DNA from: Chania fonticola_B
GTDB lineage: Bacteria > Pseudomonadota > Gammaproteobacteria > Enterobacterales > Enterobacteriaceae
Assembly: GCF_048537545.1 (NCBI RefSeq)
Contig: NZ_CP183218.1
Direction: 5' to 3' (one strand)
Length of the DNA stretch: 64,000 bases
The notes beneath the pieces are model-generated. The model searched no databases. It saw only the letters and a list, made by a program, of their open reading frames with translations, and was not told the origin of the DNA. This document shows, in pieces, positions 43,596 to 50,923 of this stretch (the first letter of the stretch is position 1; the number at the start of each line of letters is the position of its first letter). The translations under genes and the position numbers were made by a program.

Positions 43596-44352
43596 AAGTA
43601 TCCCCCTTAACATTTACTCTTTGAGAGGTAAAGCGTGCGACCATTTCACAATCATCCATTTCTGGCAATCCACAAACTAGCTTAGCAAGCTCGAAATTCA
43701 GTTCCGCTATCTTTTTTGGTTCTATATTTTGCGTTTCGACAAGATAGTCACCGCCGTAGCTTGCGTAAATATTTACGCTGCCAGGAACAATTTTATGTTT
43801 TTCCAATATGTCATTAGTCAATTTGCCAAGGCATTTTAACTGAGCAGGCGTGCAAACTTTTGCCTCATAGCATTCATTTAATCCAGAAACCAATTCTTTC
43901 ATATAAAGTCTGGCTCCATCTCTGTCATCACCATCATTTAAAATAGCAATATGGCGCGTTAAATGCTTCTCTACAAGATCTATCACCCCAATTCTATATG
44001 CTTCCGTTCCAGCTAAGACAGTCAACATTCTGCCACCAAACCTGTCCGACAATGCAAAAATGACTTCATTCATTTTATTGTAATGAAATCTTTTAAATAA
44101 AAAAGCGGCAAAATTTGTCGCGATAGTGAGACTTCCAAGGTCAATATGCTTCGAAAAATGTTGATATGCTAGATCATCTTCGCCATTAAGTGCATACGCA
44201 AAGCCCACAGCACAGACATCGTTAGGATCGGTGCTGTACTGAAAATTTTTCAATACTGAACGATACGTGAACTCATCTATTGGCTCGCGGTTCTCCAGCA
44301 TTTGACCAAATCTTGTAATCAACTCGGCAGACTTTTTAGCAGGCTGCGCCAT
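43579..44352 (-). CDS. Helical repeat (TPR-like) protein paired with the HEPN gene
   Basis: A 257-residue protein (ATG 44352 behind GAGGGTGT; ATG 44370 is possible). Helical repeats such as AVGFAYALNGEDDLAYQHFSKH and a following HYNKMNEVIFAL suggest a TPR-like scaffold; the C-terminus is not recognised. It has no signal peptide. Translational overlap with the HEPN gene, A+T-rich composition and the flanking terminator indicate a two-gene cargo unit inserted in the tail operon. Function unknown; defence or lysogenic conversion is a guess. Confidence 0.55.
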   Translation of the reverse strand: MAQPAKKSAELITRFGQMLENREPIDEFTYRSVLKNFQYSTDPNDVCAVGFAYALNGEDDLAYQHFSKHIDLGSLTIATNFAAFLFKRFHYNKMNEVIFALSDRFGGRMLTVLAGTEAYRIGVIDLVEKHLTRHIAILNDGDDRDGARLYMKELVSGLNECYEAKVCTPAQLKCLGKLTNDILEKHKIVPGSVNIYASYGGDYLVETQNIEPKKIAELNFELAKLVCGLPEMDDCEMVARFTSQRVNVKGDTYDYKW

Positions 44353-44449
44353 ACACCCTCGACAATCCATGACAATTTGCGGCTATCGTAACTGCTAAAG
44401 CATGCAGCCTACAAGGCTGTAAATTTGATCATGCAATAGTTGAACAACT

Positions 44450-44815
44450 TCACTTCACCCTCACGCAATCGTAAGTTGCAAACTCTCGTGGGGCGTCCAT
44501 GCTGGCACGGAGCATCTGAGTGTTCAGGAATGCCTTACCGTCACGCTTGATGTACTCCATGCCAACCCATAGCCCGGGCTGACTCGTTGCCATACGCCAT
44601 TCCATTTTGATGTTATTGTAATCTTCCTTTTGTTTTAGGAAGGTTATCTTCTGCGACTCTGGTTTTGCGCCATTGATGCGAACAAAGCCATCATCATTGC
44701 CGCTCGTTGAAAACACATAATCGCCACATCGCATGTATGGCTGTCCTGCCGATAACGCAGTGCTGGACGCAATCAAAGAGAATGAGGCAAGTATTAGAGT
44801 AAATATTTTGTTCAT
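44450..44815 (-). CDS. Exported protein of unknown function in prophage
   Basis: A 121-residue protein with a strong signal peptide (IFTLILASFSLIASSTALSAG, cut near residue 23) and two cysteines in the mature part (MRCGDYVF and TYDCVRVK) that probably pair. Its start overlaps the stop of the endolysin-hub chimera (TAATG). A small periplasmic or secreted protein is unusual between hub and spike genes and is likely accessory cargo. Not recognised. Confidence 0.6.
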   Translation of the reverse strand: MNKIFTLILASFSLIASSTALSAGQPYMRCGDYVFSTSGNDDGFVRINGAKPESQKITFLKQKEDYNNIKMEWRMATSQPGLWVGMEYIKRDGKAFLNTQMLRASMDAPREFATYDCVRVK

Positions 44816-45507
44816 TACGCACCGGTTTTTATAAGCGTTGAATCGCTTAACTTATCAGCGTTCCCACGCGCAAAGCACATCATGTCCATGTACCACGCCT
44901 GGCCCCTTGTGTCGCCAGTATAGTCGATCGCTTTCACGATATACACGCCATCAGTAGCCACGCTGGCGGGTTGGCTCATTGCTGGAGCATCTATCCAGTT
45001 CCCCTCAGCATCTCTAATCTTCCCGATGGGCGTCAGATTACCATTTATCTCTTTTTCGTCGAATCTTCCACTAAACAGATCTTGATTTTGAAGGCTCGCA
45101 CGGTACACCGATGCTTGGTCAAGCTGGATCAGGCCGTTGATCCGTATGTTGGGATTGATGAGGCACCGCACGTTTACCCCGCCCCCCATGGTCTGCTGTG
45201 GCATGCCGATTAACCCTGTGTCGCGATTTAGCACGACAGCCTCACCACGCTGACGCCCCAGCATCGCGCACTGGTCTTTTGACAGTCGCTTGCCGAAAGT
45301 GGATTGCAGCCCAGCAACGCTGTAGTTGAACGACTCCACCACCTTAGTGAAACCGGCGGACTCATGGCCGAACTGGGCGATAAACATCGCCTGGTCTACC
45401 GCTGTTGTGATGCCGAATTCTTTAAAAGTGGCCTCAATATGCGGAAACCAGCGCGCAGCTAGCCCGGCGCCAATGTTGGCCGCCTGTTGGAATTGGTCTT
45501 TTGTCAT
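44815..45507 (-). pseudogene. Chimera: N-terminal GH19 endolysin fused to C-terminal baseplate hub protein
   Basis: Residues 1 to about 92 are the start of a GH19 (chitinase-like) endolysin: MTKDQFQQAANIGAGLAARW, MFIAQFGHESAGFTKVVESFNYS with the catalytic glutamate, and AMLGRQRGEA. From about residue 93 the sequence changes to RDTGLIGMPQQT, RCLINPNIRINGLIQLDQASV and IDYTGDTRGQAWYMD, which are typical of the C-terminus of phage hub proteins. The two genes normally lie at opposite ends of the late region. An in-frame deletion removed everything between. Lytic activity is unlikely because the rest of the GH19 fold is missing. Confidence 0.82.
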
Positions 45508-45512
45508 TTTTT

Positions 45513-45788
45513 TTATCTCGTTTCAGGCTTCACTATGCGCATGACGTTTCCGCGCGCGCGAACCACGGCGATGCATAAAGCAACGTTGATGAGGGTTTCC
45601 GACCAGTTCGCTACGTGATAATCACCAGTCAGCGTGCGGATCGTTACTGATGCGCTGGCCACTATCAGCAACCAGGCGAAGACCGTAACCATAGGGCGAT
45701 GTGTTGCCCCGTTCCGGCGATAGGCCATCAGGCGGAAGGCAGTTGCACCACAGGCAATAGCGTTAATCGTCAGCAGGTATTCATTCAC
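45513..45788 (-). CDS. Phage holin-like membrane protein (small)
   Basis: A 91-residue protein with three predicted membrane segments (LLTINAIACGATAFRLMAY, VTVFAWLLIVASASVTI, ETLINVALCIAVVRA) and a basic tail, as in three-segment phage holins. It overlaps the larger holin gene by eight bases and lies six bases before the endolysin start. It would open the inner membrane at lysis or act as partner of the other holin. Confidence 0.7.
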   Translation of the reverse strand: MNEYLLTINAIACGATAFRLMAYRRNGATHRPMVTVFAWLLIVASASVTIRTLTGDYHVANWSETLINVALCIAVVRARGNVMRIVKPETR

Positions 45789-46176
45789 GGTCTCCCCCTC
45801 GCCTGGTTATTTCATCCAGTGCAGTTGGATCAGAAGATTTGGCGATGAGGTACATCAGCAGGCGAACTGCAACGGCACCGCCCACTAGCGCCCCGATCGT
45901 GTCCCCTACTTCAATATGTTTTCCCGGCAGCACGGAAAGGAAAGCCTCGATCACGTCCGCAAAGAACTCTGCAGAGAACATCCCGGACAGGAACGAGGAG
46001 GCGAACATCCATACTTTTTTGAAGTTCGAGAGGTCACTCGAGGACAAAACGAAAACCGCCGCCCCTGCAAATGCGCCGACAACGACAGCAGGATCAAGGT
46101 TGGAGAACACCCCGACTATTGTCACGCCAGTTACTGCCGCTGCCGCCGCCCCGGTTCCGGAAATCGGCTCGCTCAT
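45781..46176 (-). CDS. Phage holin
   Basis: A 131-residue protein with hydrophobic segments at about 10-45, 56-75 and 90-112 and a charged C-terminus (DEITRRGGDRE). Position as the first gene of the lysis block, before the second holin and the endolysin, supports the call. The family pattern is weak, so the exact holin class is not assigned. Confidence 0.65.
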   Translation of the reverse strand: MSEPISGTGAAAAAVTGVTIVGVFSNLDPAVVVGAFAGAAVFVLSSSDLSNFKKVWMFASSFLSGMFSAEFFADVIEAFLSVLPGKHIEVGDTIGALVGGAVAVRLLMYLIAKSSDPTALDEITRRGGDRE

Positions 46177-46230
46177 ATTTGCTCCTTAACGTTTGCTGTG
46201 TCGCTCAGCGAACGCCGGGCGCAAGAAATG

Positions 46231-46254
46231 AAAAAGGCCACCTATTGGTGACCT
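46231..46254 (-). terminator. Terminator after the HNH cargo gene
   Basis: AGGTCACC-AATA-GGTGGCCT on the minus strand forms an eight-base stem (one G-T pair) with a tetraloop, followed by TTTTTC. It separates the HNH gene from the holin operon. Confidence 0.75.
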
Positions 46255-46337
46255 GGAATGGAACTAGAAACTGATTCAATTTAAAAAAACATGTCACATC
46301 AATGAGAAAACACCAACAAAGCAAATGGTAATATTTA

Positions 46338-47138
46338 TTAGTACGGACAAAAAAGTCCAAAACCACTTGGCGGACTCAAGCTAGGGAATTTACTTCTATT
46401 TAATATTCCAACACCACCAAACCCATTACCATTAAACGTTGATCCAGCCACACTTAACTTATTAATTTTACCGTTAACAAGATTCAAAGTTCCTTTGCTA
46501 ACAAAAAAACCATCATTATAGTCATCTATAAAGTATCCATTTATAATTTCAACAAAATTATCTGACAAATTCATATCCAGTTGAATATAACCCATTCCCG
46601 ATCTAATTTTTATGTTAGAACCTTCGTAAACGTAATCCCAAGATGATGTTGCAATAACGAGCTCTCCCTTTTCTACAACTAACAACACTTTTCCGGCAGA
46701 GTCTGTTAATATCATTGATATAGAAAGCCATCCATTTTCTGAGTGAATAGTAAAGAAGGATTTACCATTAGCCCACAATGCATGATGAACTCCATTACCA
46801 TTAGGATACCACCCAGTAATTTTGTTACTTCCAAGAAAAATATCTATTTCCTTTGAAGGTTCTACTCGAAAACCTGATGTGTACTCCTTGCTAGCATTAA
46901 ACGGTTCGCGTTTCGCATAAATTATACGGTCTTTGGATATTTTATTTGTGGTTTTAGCGGAATGATGATTAGGGCATAACAAAACTAAATTATCTGCTAC
47001 GTGCTCTCTCACATCTGCATATTCTTCGATATGATCATACTGGAAAAATGGCATTCCACATATCGCACAACCAAAAAAGCATTGCTGTCTAACCTCACGC
47101 TTTACTGCCTCTGGTATTGCTGGTCTATTTTCTGCCAT
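46338..47138 (-). CDS. HNH nuclease with beta-rich C-terminal domain (prophage cargo)
   Basis: A 266-residue protein. The first 75 residues form an HNH domain: a CxxC pair in CFFGCAICGMPFFQYDHIEEY, the DH motif, and LLCPNHHSAKT. The remaining 190 residues are A+T-rich in coding and predicted as beta strands (ITGWYPNGNGVHHALWANGKSF, MGYIQLDMNLSDNFVEIINGYF), a domain I do not recognise that may sense or bind a ligand. GTAGGAAC precedes ATG 47138. It is flanked by terminators on both sides, so it is an autonomous unit between Q and the lysis genes, a common cargo site. Confidence 0.7.
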   Translation of the reverse strand: MAENRPAIPEAVKREVRQQCFFGCAICGMPFFQYDHIEEYADVREHVADNLVLLCPNHHSAKTTNKISKDRIIYAKREPFNASKEYTSGFRVEPSKEIDIFLGSNKITGWYPNGNGVHHALWANGKSFFTIHSENGWLSISMILTDSAGKVLLVVEKGELVIATSSWDYVYEGSNIKIRSGMGYIQLDMNLSDNFVEIINGYFIDDYNDGFFVSKGTLNLVNGKINKLSVAGSTFNGNGFGGVGILNRSKFPSLSPPSGFGLFCPY

Positions 47139-47284
47139 GTTCCTACCCTCGATTTAATCAGGGTATATCATAAAATTAGCAGAAAAAACATTCAACAACC
47201 TTGGAGGCATGGTTGTTCAAAAAACATATCCGAAAGATTACAAAACCATTATGGAGATGAGGGATTTTTATAAATCCCCATAAA

Positions 47285-47310
47285 AAAACCCGCTGATTGG
47301 CGGGTTTCTT
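47285..47310. terminator. Bidirectional terminator between Q-like gene and HNH gene
   Basis: AAACCCGC and GCGGGTTT form an eight-base stem around TGATTG, with seven A on the left and TCTTTT on the right, so it can act on both strands. On the minus strand it lies downstream of the DUF1133 gene. Confidence 0.8.
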
Positions 47311-47376
47311 TTGGATTTGTCGCTGCGGGTAAAACTTCGCGAAGCTTATACAAATTTACTCAATTACCGCGCAAAG

Positions 47377-47937
47377 TCAACGCTTATATCGGTCAGCATC
47401 GAAATTAAATGCATCGCTCATCGGCAGGTACATCATGAACTCTGCCGTTTTCAGCCAGACATCGATCCGCGTCTCACACGTGCGCAGGCACCAGTCAGGC
47501 CTTATATCGCGGAGGTCGGCGGCCATTACCTTCTTGCTTTTCCCTTTGCCGGTATAGCGTTCGTGGATGACGTGCATCAGCCCCGGGTGCGCCACCAGAG
47601 TCTTGCCGATTACCCCGTCTATCGTTGCCGCTTCCTGGTCAGTGCAGAATGCCAGACTGCTTTTCTGCTTACCTTCCATCAAGTCGAGCAGATAAGAATG
47701 TAATTCCCCCTCCTCCATCCCGGCTAGCTTGAGCTCCCGCAACGCCCGGGTGATTGCTGTCTTCGTCACCGTCTCGCTTGCCAGCAGCATGTTGAACATG
47801 TTCCCGGCGCTGCCGAACTTGGCCATGCCCGACCACCGGCCCCACATTTTCAGCTTACCCTGGATGAACACACGCTCTAGCGCACGCAAGTGCAGCTCTT
47901 TGCCGTCGCCCCGGCCTTTATACTCGGGATAAATCAT
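47377..47937 (-). CDS. DUF1133 antitermination (Q-like) protein
   Basis: A 186-residue protein: MIYPEYKGRGDGKELHLRALE, GKLKMWGRWSGMAKFGSAGNMFNMLL and MYLPMSDAFNF are typical of DUF1133 proteins, which occupy the position of Q in lambdoid phages. It should allow late transcription to pass terminators such as those at 47.3, 46.2 and 43.2 kb. It overlaps the YbcO-like gene by four bases. Confidence 0.8.
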   Translation of the reverse strand: MIYPEYKGRGDGKELHLRALERVFIQGKLKMWGRWSGMAKFGSAGNMFNMLLASETVTKTAITRALRELKLAGMEEGELHSYLLDLMEGKQKSSLAFCTDQEAATIDGVIGKTLVAHPGLMHVIHERYTGKGKSKKVMAADLRDIRPDWCLRTCETRIDVWLKTAEFMMYLPMSDAFNFDADRYKR

Positions 47938-48221
47938 AATTTTCCTTCCTTTCTCAGAATTGCTTGCGTGCGAAATACGCCCTCGGCGTGGTACAGACGC
48001 AGGGTTTCACGGTCATATTCGGTTTTTATGCGGCCATCGATCGCGTCGTGGCAGTTGCTGCAGGACCACGCGCCCTGAGCATCATCGGGTTTTATTCCGG
48101 TTCCGCAGGTGCCAGCCAGGCGGTAATGCGCCAGCACGGTGGTGTAAGGATTGAAATTACATACTCCAGGGATCCGGATCTGGCAGTCTCGGCCCTCGGC
48201 TGCTTTTGTGAGTTTGCTCAT
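47934..48221 (-). CDS. YbcO-like DUF1364 nuclease of phage nin region
   Basis: A 95-residue DUF1364 protein with zinc-binding cysteines and histidines (DCQIRIPGVCNFN, VLAHYR, WSCSNCHDAIDGR), the HNH-like fold shown for YbcO. Such genes lie in the nin region between replication and Q genes. Overlaps with both neighbours (one base with ninB, four with DUF1133). Confidence 0.85.
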   Translation of the reverse strand: MSKLTKAAEGRDCQIRIPGVCNFNPYTTVLAHYRLAGTCGTGIKPDDAQGAWSCSNCHDAIDGRIKTEYDRETLRLYHAEGVFRTQAILRKEGKL

Positions 48222-48679
48222 TACTGGCCATCCTGCTGGCGAAGCAGCTGCATGAACTCGCTATTATCTGGAATGGTCAGCACCAACCCGAACTGGGCGC
48301 ACCAACCTTCTACTTGGCAAAGGAAATGGTGCATTTCGCCGGTATCTAGATCGGAGGTATGCCGCGGCTCCCACGTTGTGGTTTTCTCGCCAGTAACGAA
48401 ATCGACGTATTCGACTTCTACCGACCCGAGATAGGTTTTCTTGGGGTTCCGCTTAACCCATTTTGGCGTGGCATCTGTACGGCCAGAACGGATCAGGTAT
48501 TCGCTGATCTCGGCGTACCACATGTGGGAAAGGGAATTTTGGGGGATGCTGCGTTTTTCGTGCCATGGCTTGAGCATGAGGCGATACGCTTGGCCGCCTT
48601 CAAGCAGCGGCGCAAGGATGTCGCCTACGGCTTTAAAGTTGCCCTGGTGTAACTTGATACCCTCGGCGGCTATGGTCAT
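48221..48679 (-). CDS. ninB: NinB recombination protein
   Basis: A 152-residue NinB/Orf protein with the conserved KPWHEKRSIPQNSLSHMWYAEIS and a later TYLGSVEVEYVDFVTGEKTTT. NinB binds single-stranded DNA and helps phage recombination. The start overlaps the stop of a 31-codon ORF (ATGA). Confidence 0.88.
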   Translation of the reverse strand: MTIAAEGIKLHQGNFKAVGDILAPLLEGGQAYRLMLKPWHEKRSIPQNSLSHMWYAEISEYLIRSGRTDATPKWVKRNPKKTYLGSVEVEYVDFVTGEKTTTWEPRHTSDLDTGEMHHFLCQVEGWCAQFGLVLTIPDNSEFMQLLRQQDGQ

Positions 48680-48771
48680 ATAGCACCGCCTGCAGGGAGT
48701 TTAGAATGCAAAAAATCGCTGGCGTCTGCAAACGTCAACGATAGTTCAGATTTGTTTAGTTCCTGCGCCAT
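48676..48771 (-). CDS. 31-residue ORF coupled to ninB
   Basis: ATG 48771 behind GGAGTGAACACC opens a 31-codon frame (MAQELNKSELSLTFADASDF and on to PAGGAI) that ends in the ninB start codon. Good ribosome site and four-base overlap suggest that it is translated; function unknown. Confidence 0.5.
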   Translation of the reverse strand: MAQELNKSELSLTFADASDFLHSKLPAGGAI

Positions 48772-48831
48772 GGTGTTCACTCCAAGACGCAGCAGGTGAT
48801 CAGTTGTTCAGGCTGACGTGTGTAGTGTAGC

Positions 48832-49008
48832 TTACTTTTCGCGGACGTCGTAGCCCGCGCGTTTGACTAACTCAATCATTAACGATAAATCGGCCATTAT
48901 TTGCCCATCAGTGAGGACTATCACTGACTGCGCCTCGCCATGATCCATATAGACAATTGCTCTCCCGGTGAATGGTAATAACTTCAAAAATTGTTCCACT
49001 GAAAACAT
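48832..49008 (-). CDS. Small prophage protein behind a LexA box
   Basis: From ATG 49008 (GAGGTGGAAT before it) the product has 58 residues with MFSVEQFLKLLPFTGRAIVY at the start and a helical acidic-basic end. A consensus LexA box lies 43 bases upstream of the start, so induction by DNA damage is expected. It does not look like DinI or a known antirepressor, though that is the position and control one would expect of such a protein. Confidence 0.5.
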   Translation of the reverse strand: MFSVEQFLKLLPFTGRAIVYMDHGEAQSVIVLTDGQIMADLSLMIELVKRAGYDVREK

Positions 49009-49050
49009 ATTCCACCTCATCGATCGTTTCACTGATCGCCAAAGGATTCG

Positions 49051-49066
49051 CTGTATATAAACACAG
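49051..49066 (-). promoter_or_regulatory. LexA (SOS) box inside the prophage
   Basis: CTGTATATAAACACAG is a perfect CTGT-N8-ACAG operator; the flanking base on one side also fits the extended consensus. It precedes the 58-residue ORF. Confidence 0.75.
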
Positions 49067-49242
49067 TATCAGCAGAAATAAGATTGATCAAATGCTTGCT
49101 ATTAAAATACTGATTTAAATCACAATCACCTGTTTTATAAGAAACTATCATCCATGACAGTTTCTTTTTACTTACCTCACCACACAACAGAACCAGGTTG
49201 ACTTTCCGAGATTTCTCTTATCTAAACTCGGTGACCGGCTTA

Positions 49243-49548
49243 TCACTCCCCATCAACCTTGGCTCTTAGCGATAACCTGCGTACCTTGATTAAGTGCGGA
49301 TTCTTCATCTTGCAAAGCTGTGTCGTCGCCTCATCTATTGTGCTGAACGAGTGGGCGTTGTTGATATCTTTCGTCCAGTATTTGGCTTTGTATTCGCCAA
49401 GGTCGCATTCAAAATATAGGCGACCAACTCCGATCCATTTCGGCTTCCCGTTCATCATCACGATGCCGCGCTCGTCATAAAGAATATCCTCTCCTTCGAG
49501 CGTCATCAGAACGAATGGGCCATCAGGTTTAATTGCACTAATCATCAC
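49243..49548 (-). CDS. Hypothetical phage early protein
   Basis: A 101-residue protein, predicted beta-rich (FVLMTLEGEDILYDERGIVMMNGKPKW) with a helical part near HSFSTIDEATTQLCKM. It overlaps the preceding coiled-coil gene by four bases, so the two are co-transcribed. Early-region proteins of this kind sense or modify nothing known to me; unassigned. Confidence 0.6.
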   Translation of the reverse strand: MMISAIKPDGPFVLMTLEGEDILYDERGIVMMNGKPKWIGVGRLYFECDLGEYKAKYWTKDINNAHSFSTIDEATTQLCKMKNPHLIKVRRLSLRAKVDGE

Positions 49549-50108
49549 TCCCCCTCGACCTTAGCCGCTGCACGGTCTAGGCGCTCAAGCTCTGCCACCA
49601 TATCAACGGAAGCAATCAGGCTTTCCTCCGTGCCCTTGAGTAATTTCTCCTGCTTGCCTATGTGCTTGCCAAGCTCATCGTTTTTCTTTTCCAGCGTATC
49701 AATCCGGTCCTGCTGTTGATTGATGTGGTCGTCCTGCGCGGTGTTTGCACGCTCAAGCTCTGCGTTGCGCGTTTCAAGCGATTTGGCATGCTCGCTTAGT
49801 CCGCGGGCCGTCCAACCTCCGTCTATTGCAAGCTGGTCAACACCTTCGATAATGCGCTCCAGTTCCGCAGCACGCTTTAACACTAGCGATAGCGGACCGG
49901 TCATCTGCGTTACTTCCAGCTCTTTAATCTGCTGGTCTTTCTCTTCCAGCGCCACTGTCGCCTCGCCCAGTATCGCAAGCAGCTCGTCATGGCTATTGAG
50001 CAGAGCCTTGACCGCTGGGGCATAACTCCAATGCTCGCTACGTGGGCCAGTGGCTGCGTCCCGAAGCTCTGCTTTTGCGTCTTCAAGTGTGATTTTAATT
50101 TTGCTCAT
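49545..50108 (-). CDS. Coiled-coil phage early protein (Ea22-like)
   Basis: From ATG 50108 (GGAGAGTCAGGT before it) the product has 187 residues, nearly all helical, with heptads from about 60 onward (LEEKDQQIKELE, LETRNAELERANTAQDD, RIDTLEKKNDELGKHIGKQEKLL). Ead/Ea22-type proteins of lambdoid early regions look like this. A frame extension to 50318 overlaps another gene and is rejected. The DNA just upstream changes to an unrelated plus-strand gene fragment, marking a deletion joint. Confidence 0.65.
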   Translation of the reverse strand: MSKIKITLEDAKAELRDAATGPRSEHWSYAPAVKALLNSHDELLAILGEATVALEEKDQQIKELEVTQMTGPLSLVLKRAAELERIIEGVDQLAIDGGWTARGLSEHAKSLETRNAELERANTAQDDHINQQQDRIDTLEKKNDELGKHIGKQEKLLKGTEESLIASVDMVAELERLDRAAAKVEGE

Positions 50109-50136
50109 ACCTGACTCTCCACGCGCTTGAAGGTGA

Positions 50137-50388
50137 TCAGCCAAGCACAAAGACGCGCTGGGCAGCTCTCTGCTATTCAGCCTTCGCGGTAAAGCCCAGA
50201 AGAAGCGTAGCGGGTTTAAGGCCGTAGGTGAGATCGATGCGGCATTCAGCGCCCTGGACGGCACCGATAGCCAGAAATTCCAGCAATTGGAAACGCTAGT
50301 AGCGAACCGGAAAAACACCTTGCCGCCAGCAGACTATGAACGCTTCACCGTAGCACTGGACGACCTGCGACCGGAGTTCCAGCAATGA
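50137..50388 (+). pseudogene. C-terminal fragment of a phage early gene
   Basis: An 83-codon frame without a start codon encodes KAQKKRSGFKAVGEIDAAF, then QKFQQLETLVANRKNTLPPA and ends RPEFQQ. The stop overlaps the start of the next gene (ATGA), which shows that it was the 3' end of a normal gene. Its 5' part, and presumably repressor and replication genes, were deleted next to 50110-50140. Confidence 0.6.
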
Positions 50389-50573
50389 TCGACATCCTGA
50401 TCGGTTTTGTCCTGCTGGTCAGCCCATGCAGTCACGATACATGCGACGCGCTACCGGTATCCGAGCGGGTGTACTCAAGCAAAACTGAATGCGAGCGGGT
50501 GAAAGAAGCCATTCAGTTACGCCGGCCACAAGCCGTTTTGTTTTGCGGCGATGTCTATCGATCTGAAAACTGA
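50385..50573 (+). CDS. Hypothetical phage protein with possible signal segment
   Basis: A 62-residue protein: MIDILIGFVLLVSPCSHDTC, then VSERVYSSKTECERVKEAI and FCGDVYRSEN, with four cysteines. The hydrophobic start suggests membrane association or export. Translationally coupled to the truncated gene before it. Not recognised as a named family. Confidence 0.6.
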   Translation: MIDILIGFVLLVSPCSHDTCDALPVSERVYSSKTECERVKEAIQLRRPQAVLFCGDVYRSEN

Positions 50574-50644
50574 TTTCCAAAAACCATCACCACTCCGGCC
50601 ATCGATTTAACATGGTGGCCGGTTGTGTGCTCGAGGCATAACCA

Positions 50645-50923
50645 ATGACCAAATTACTGACATTAGAAGAATGGTGCGATGAAACTTATACAGGTGGAGC
50701 TAGACCCACCCTCCCGACATTACAGCGTTGGGCCAGGAACGGGAACATCTACCCACCACCGGAAAAACACGGAAAGAAATACTGTGTTAAACCGGGTGCA
50801 ATCTACATCAACCCACACGACCTAAATCTCGGCAAGAAAATCAGAGATGCCCAAAGCGCGGAGCCCGCACGGGCCGCGTTTATGGAGAAGGTAAGGAATG
50901 ACACGGCGAAAGGACGGGTATGA
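50645..50923 (+). CDS. Excisionase-like protein
   Basis: A 92-residue protein with the winged-helix pattern of lambda-type Xis: LTLEEWCDETYTGGARPTLPTLQRWARNGNIYPPPEKHGKKYCV. Its end overlaps the integrase start by 26 bases, the usual xis-int arrangement. It should bias the integrase towards excision, though the prophage lacks an evident switch. Confidence 0.85.
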   Translation: MTKLLTLEEWCDETYTGGARPTLPTLQRWARNGNIYPPPEKHGKKYCVKPGAIYINPHDLNLGKKIRDAQSAEPARAAFMEKVRNDTAKGRV

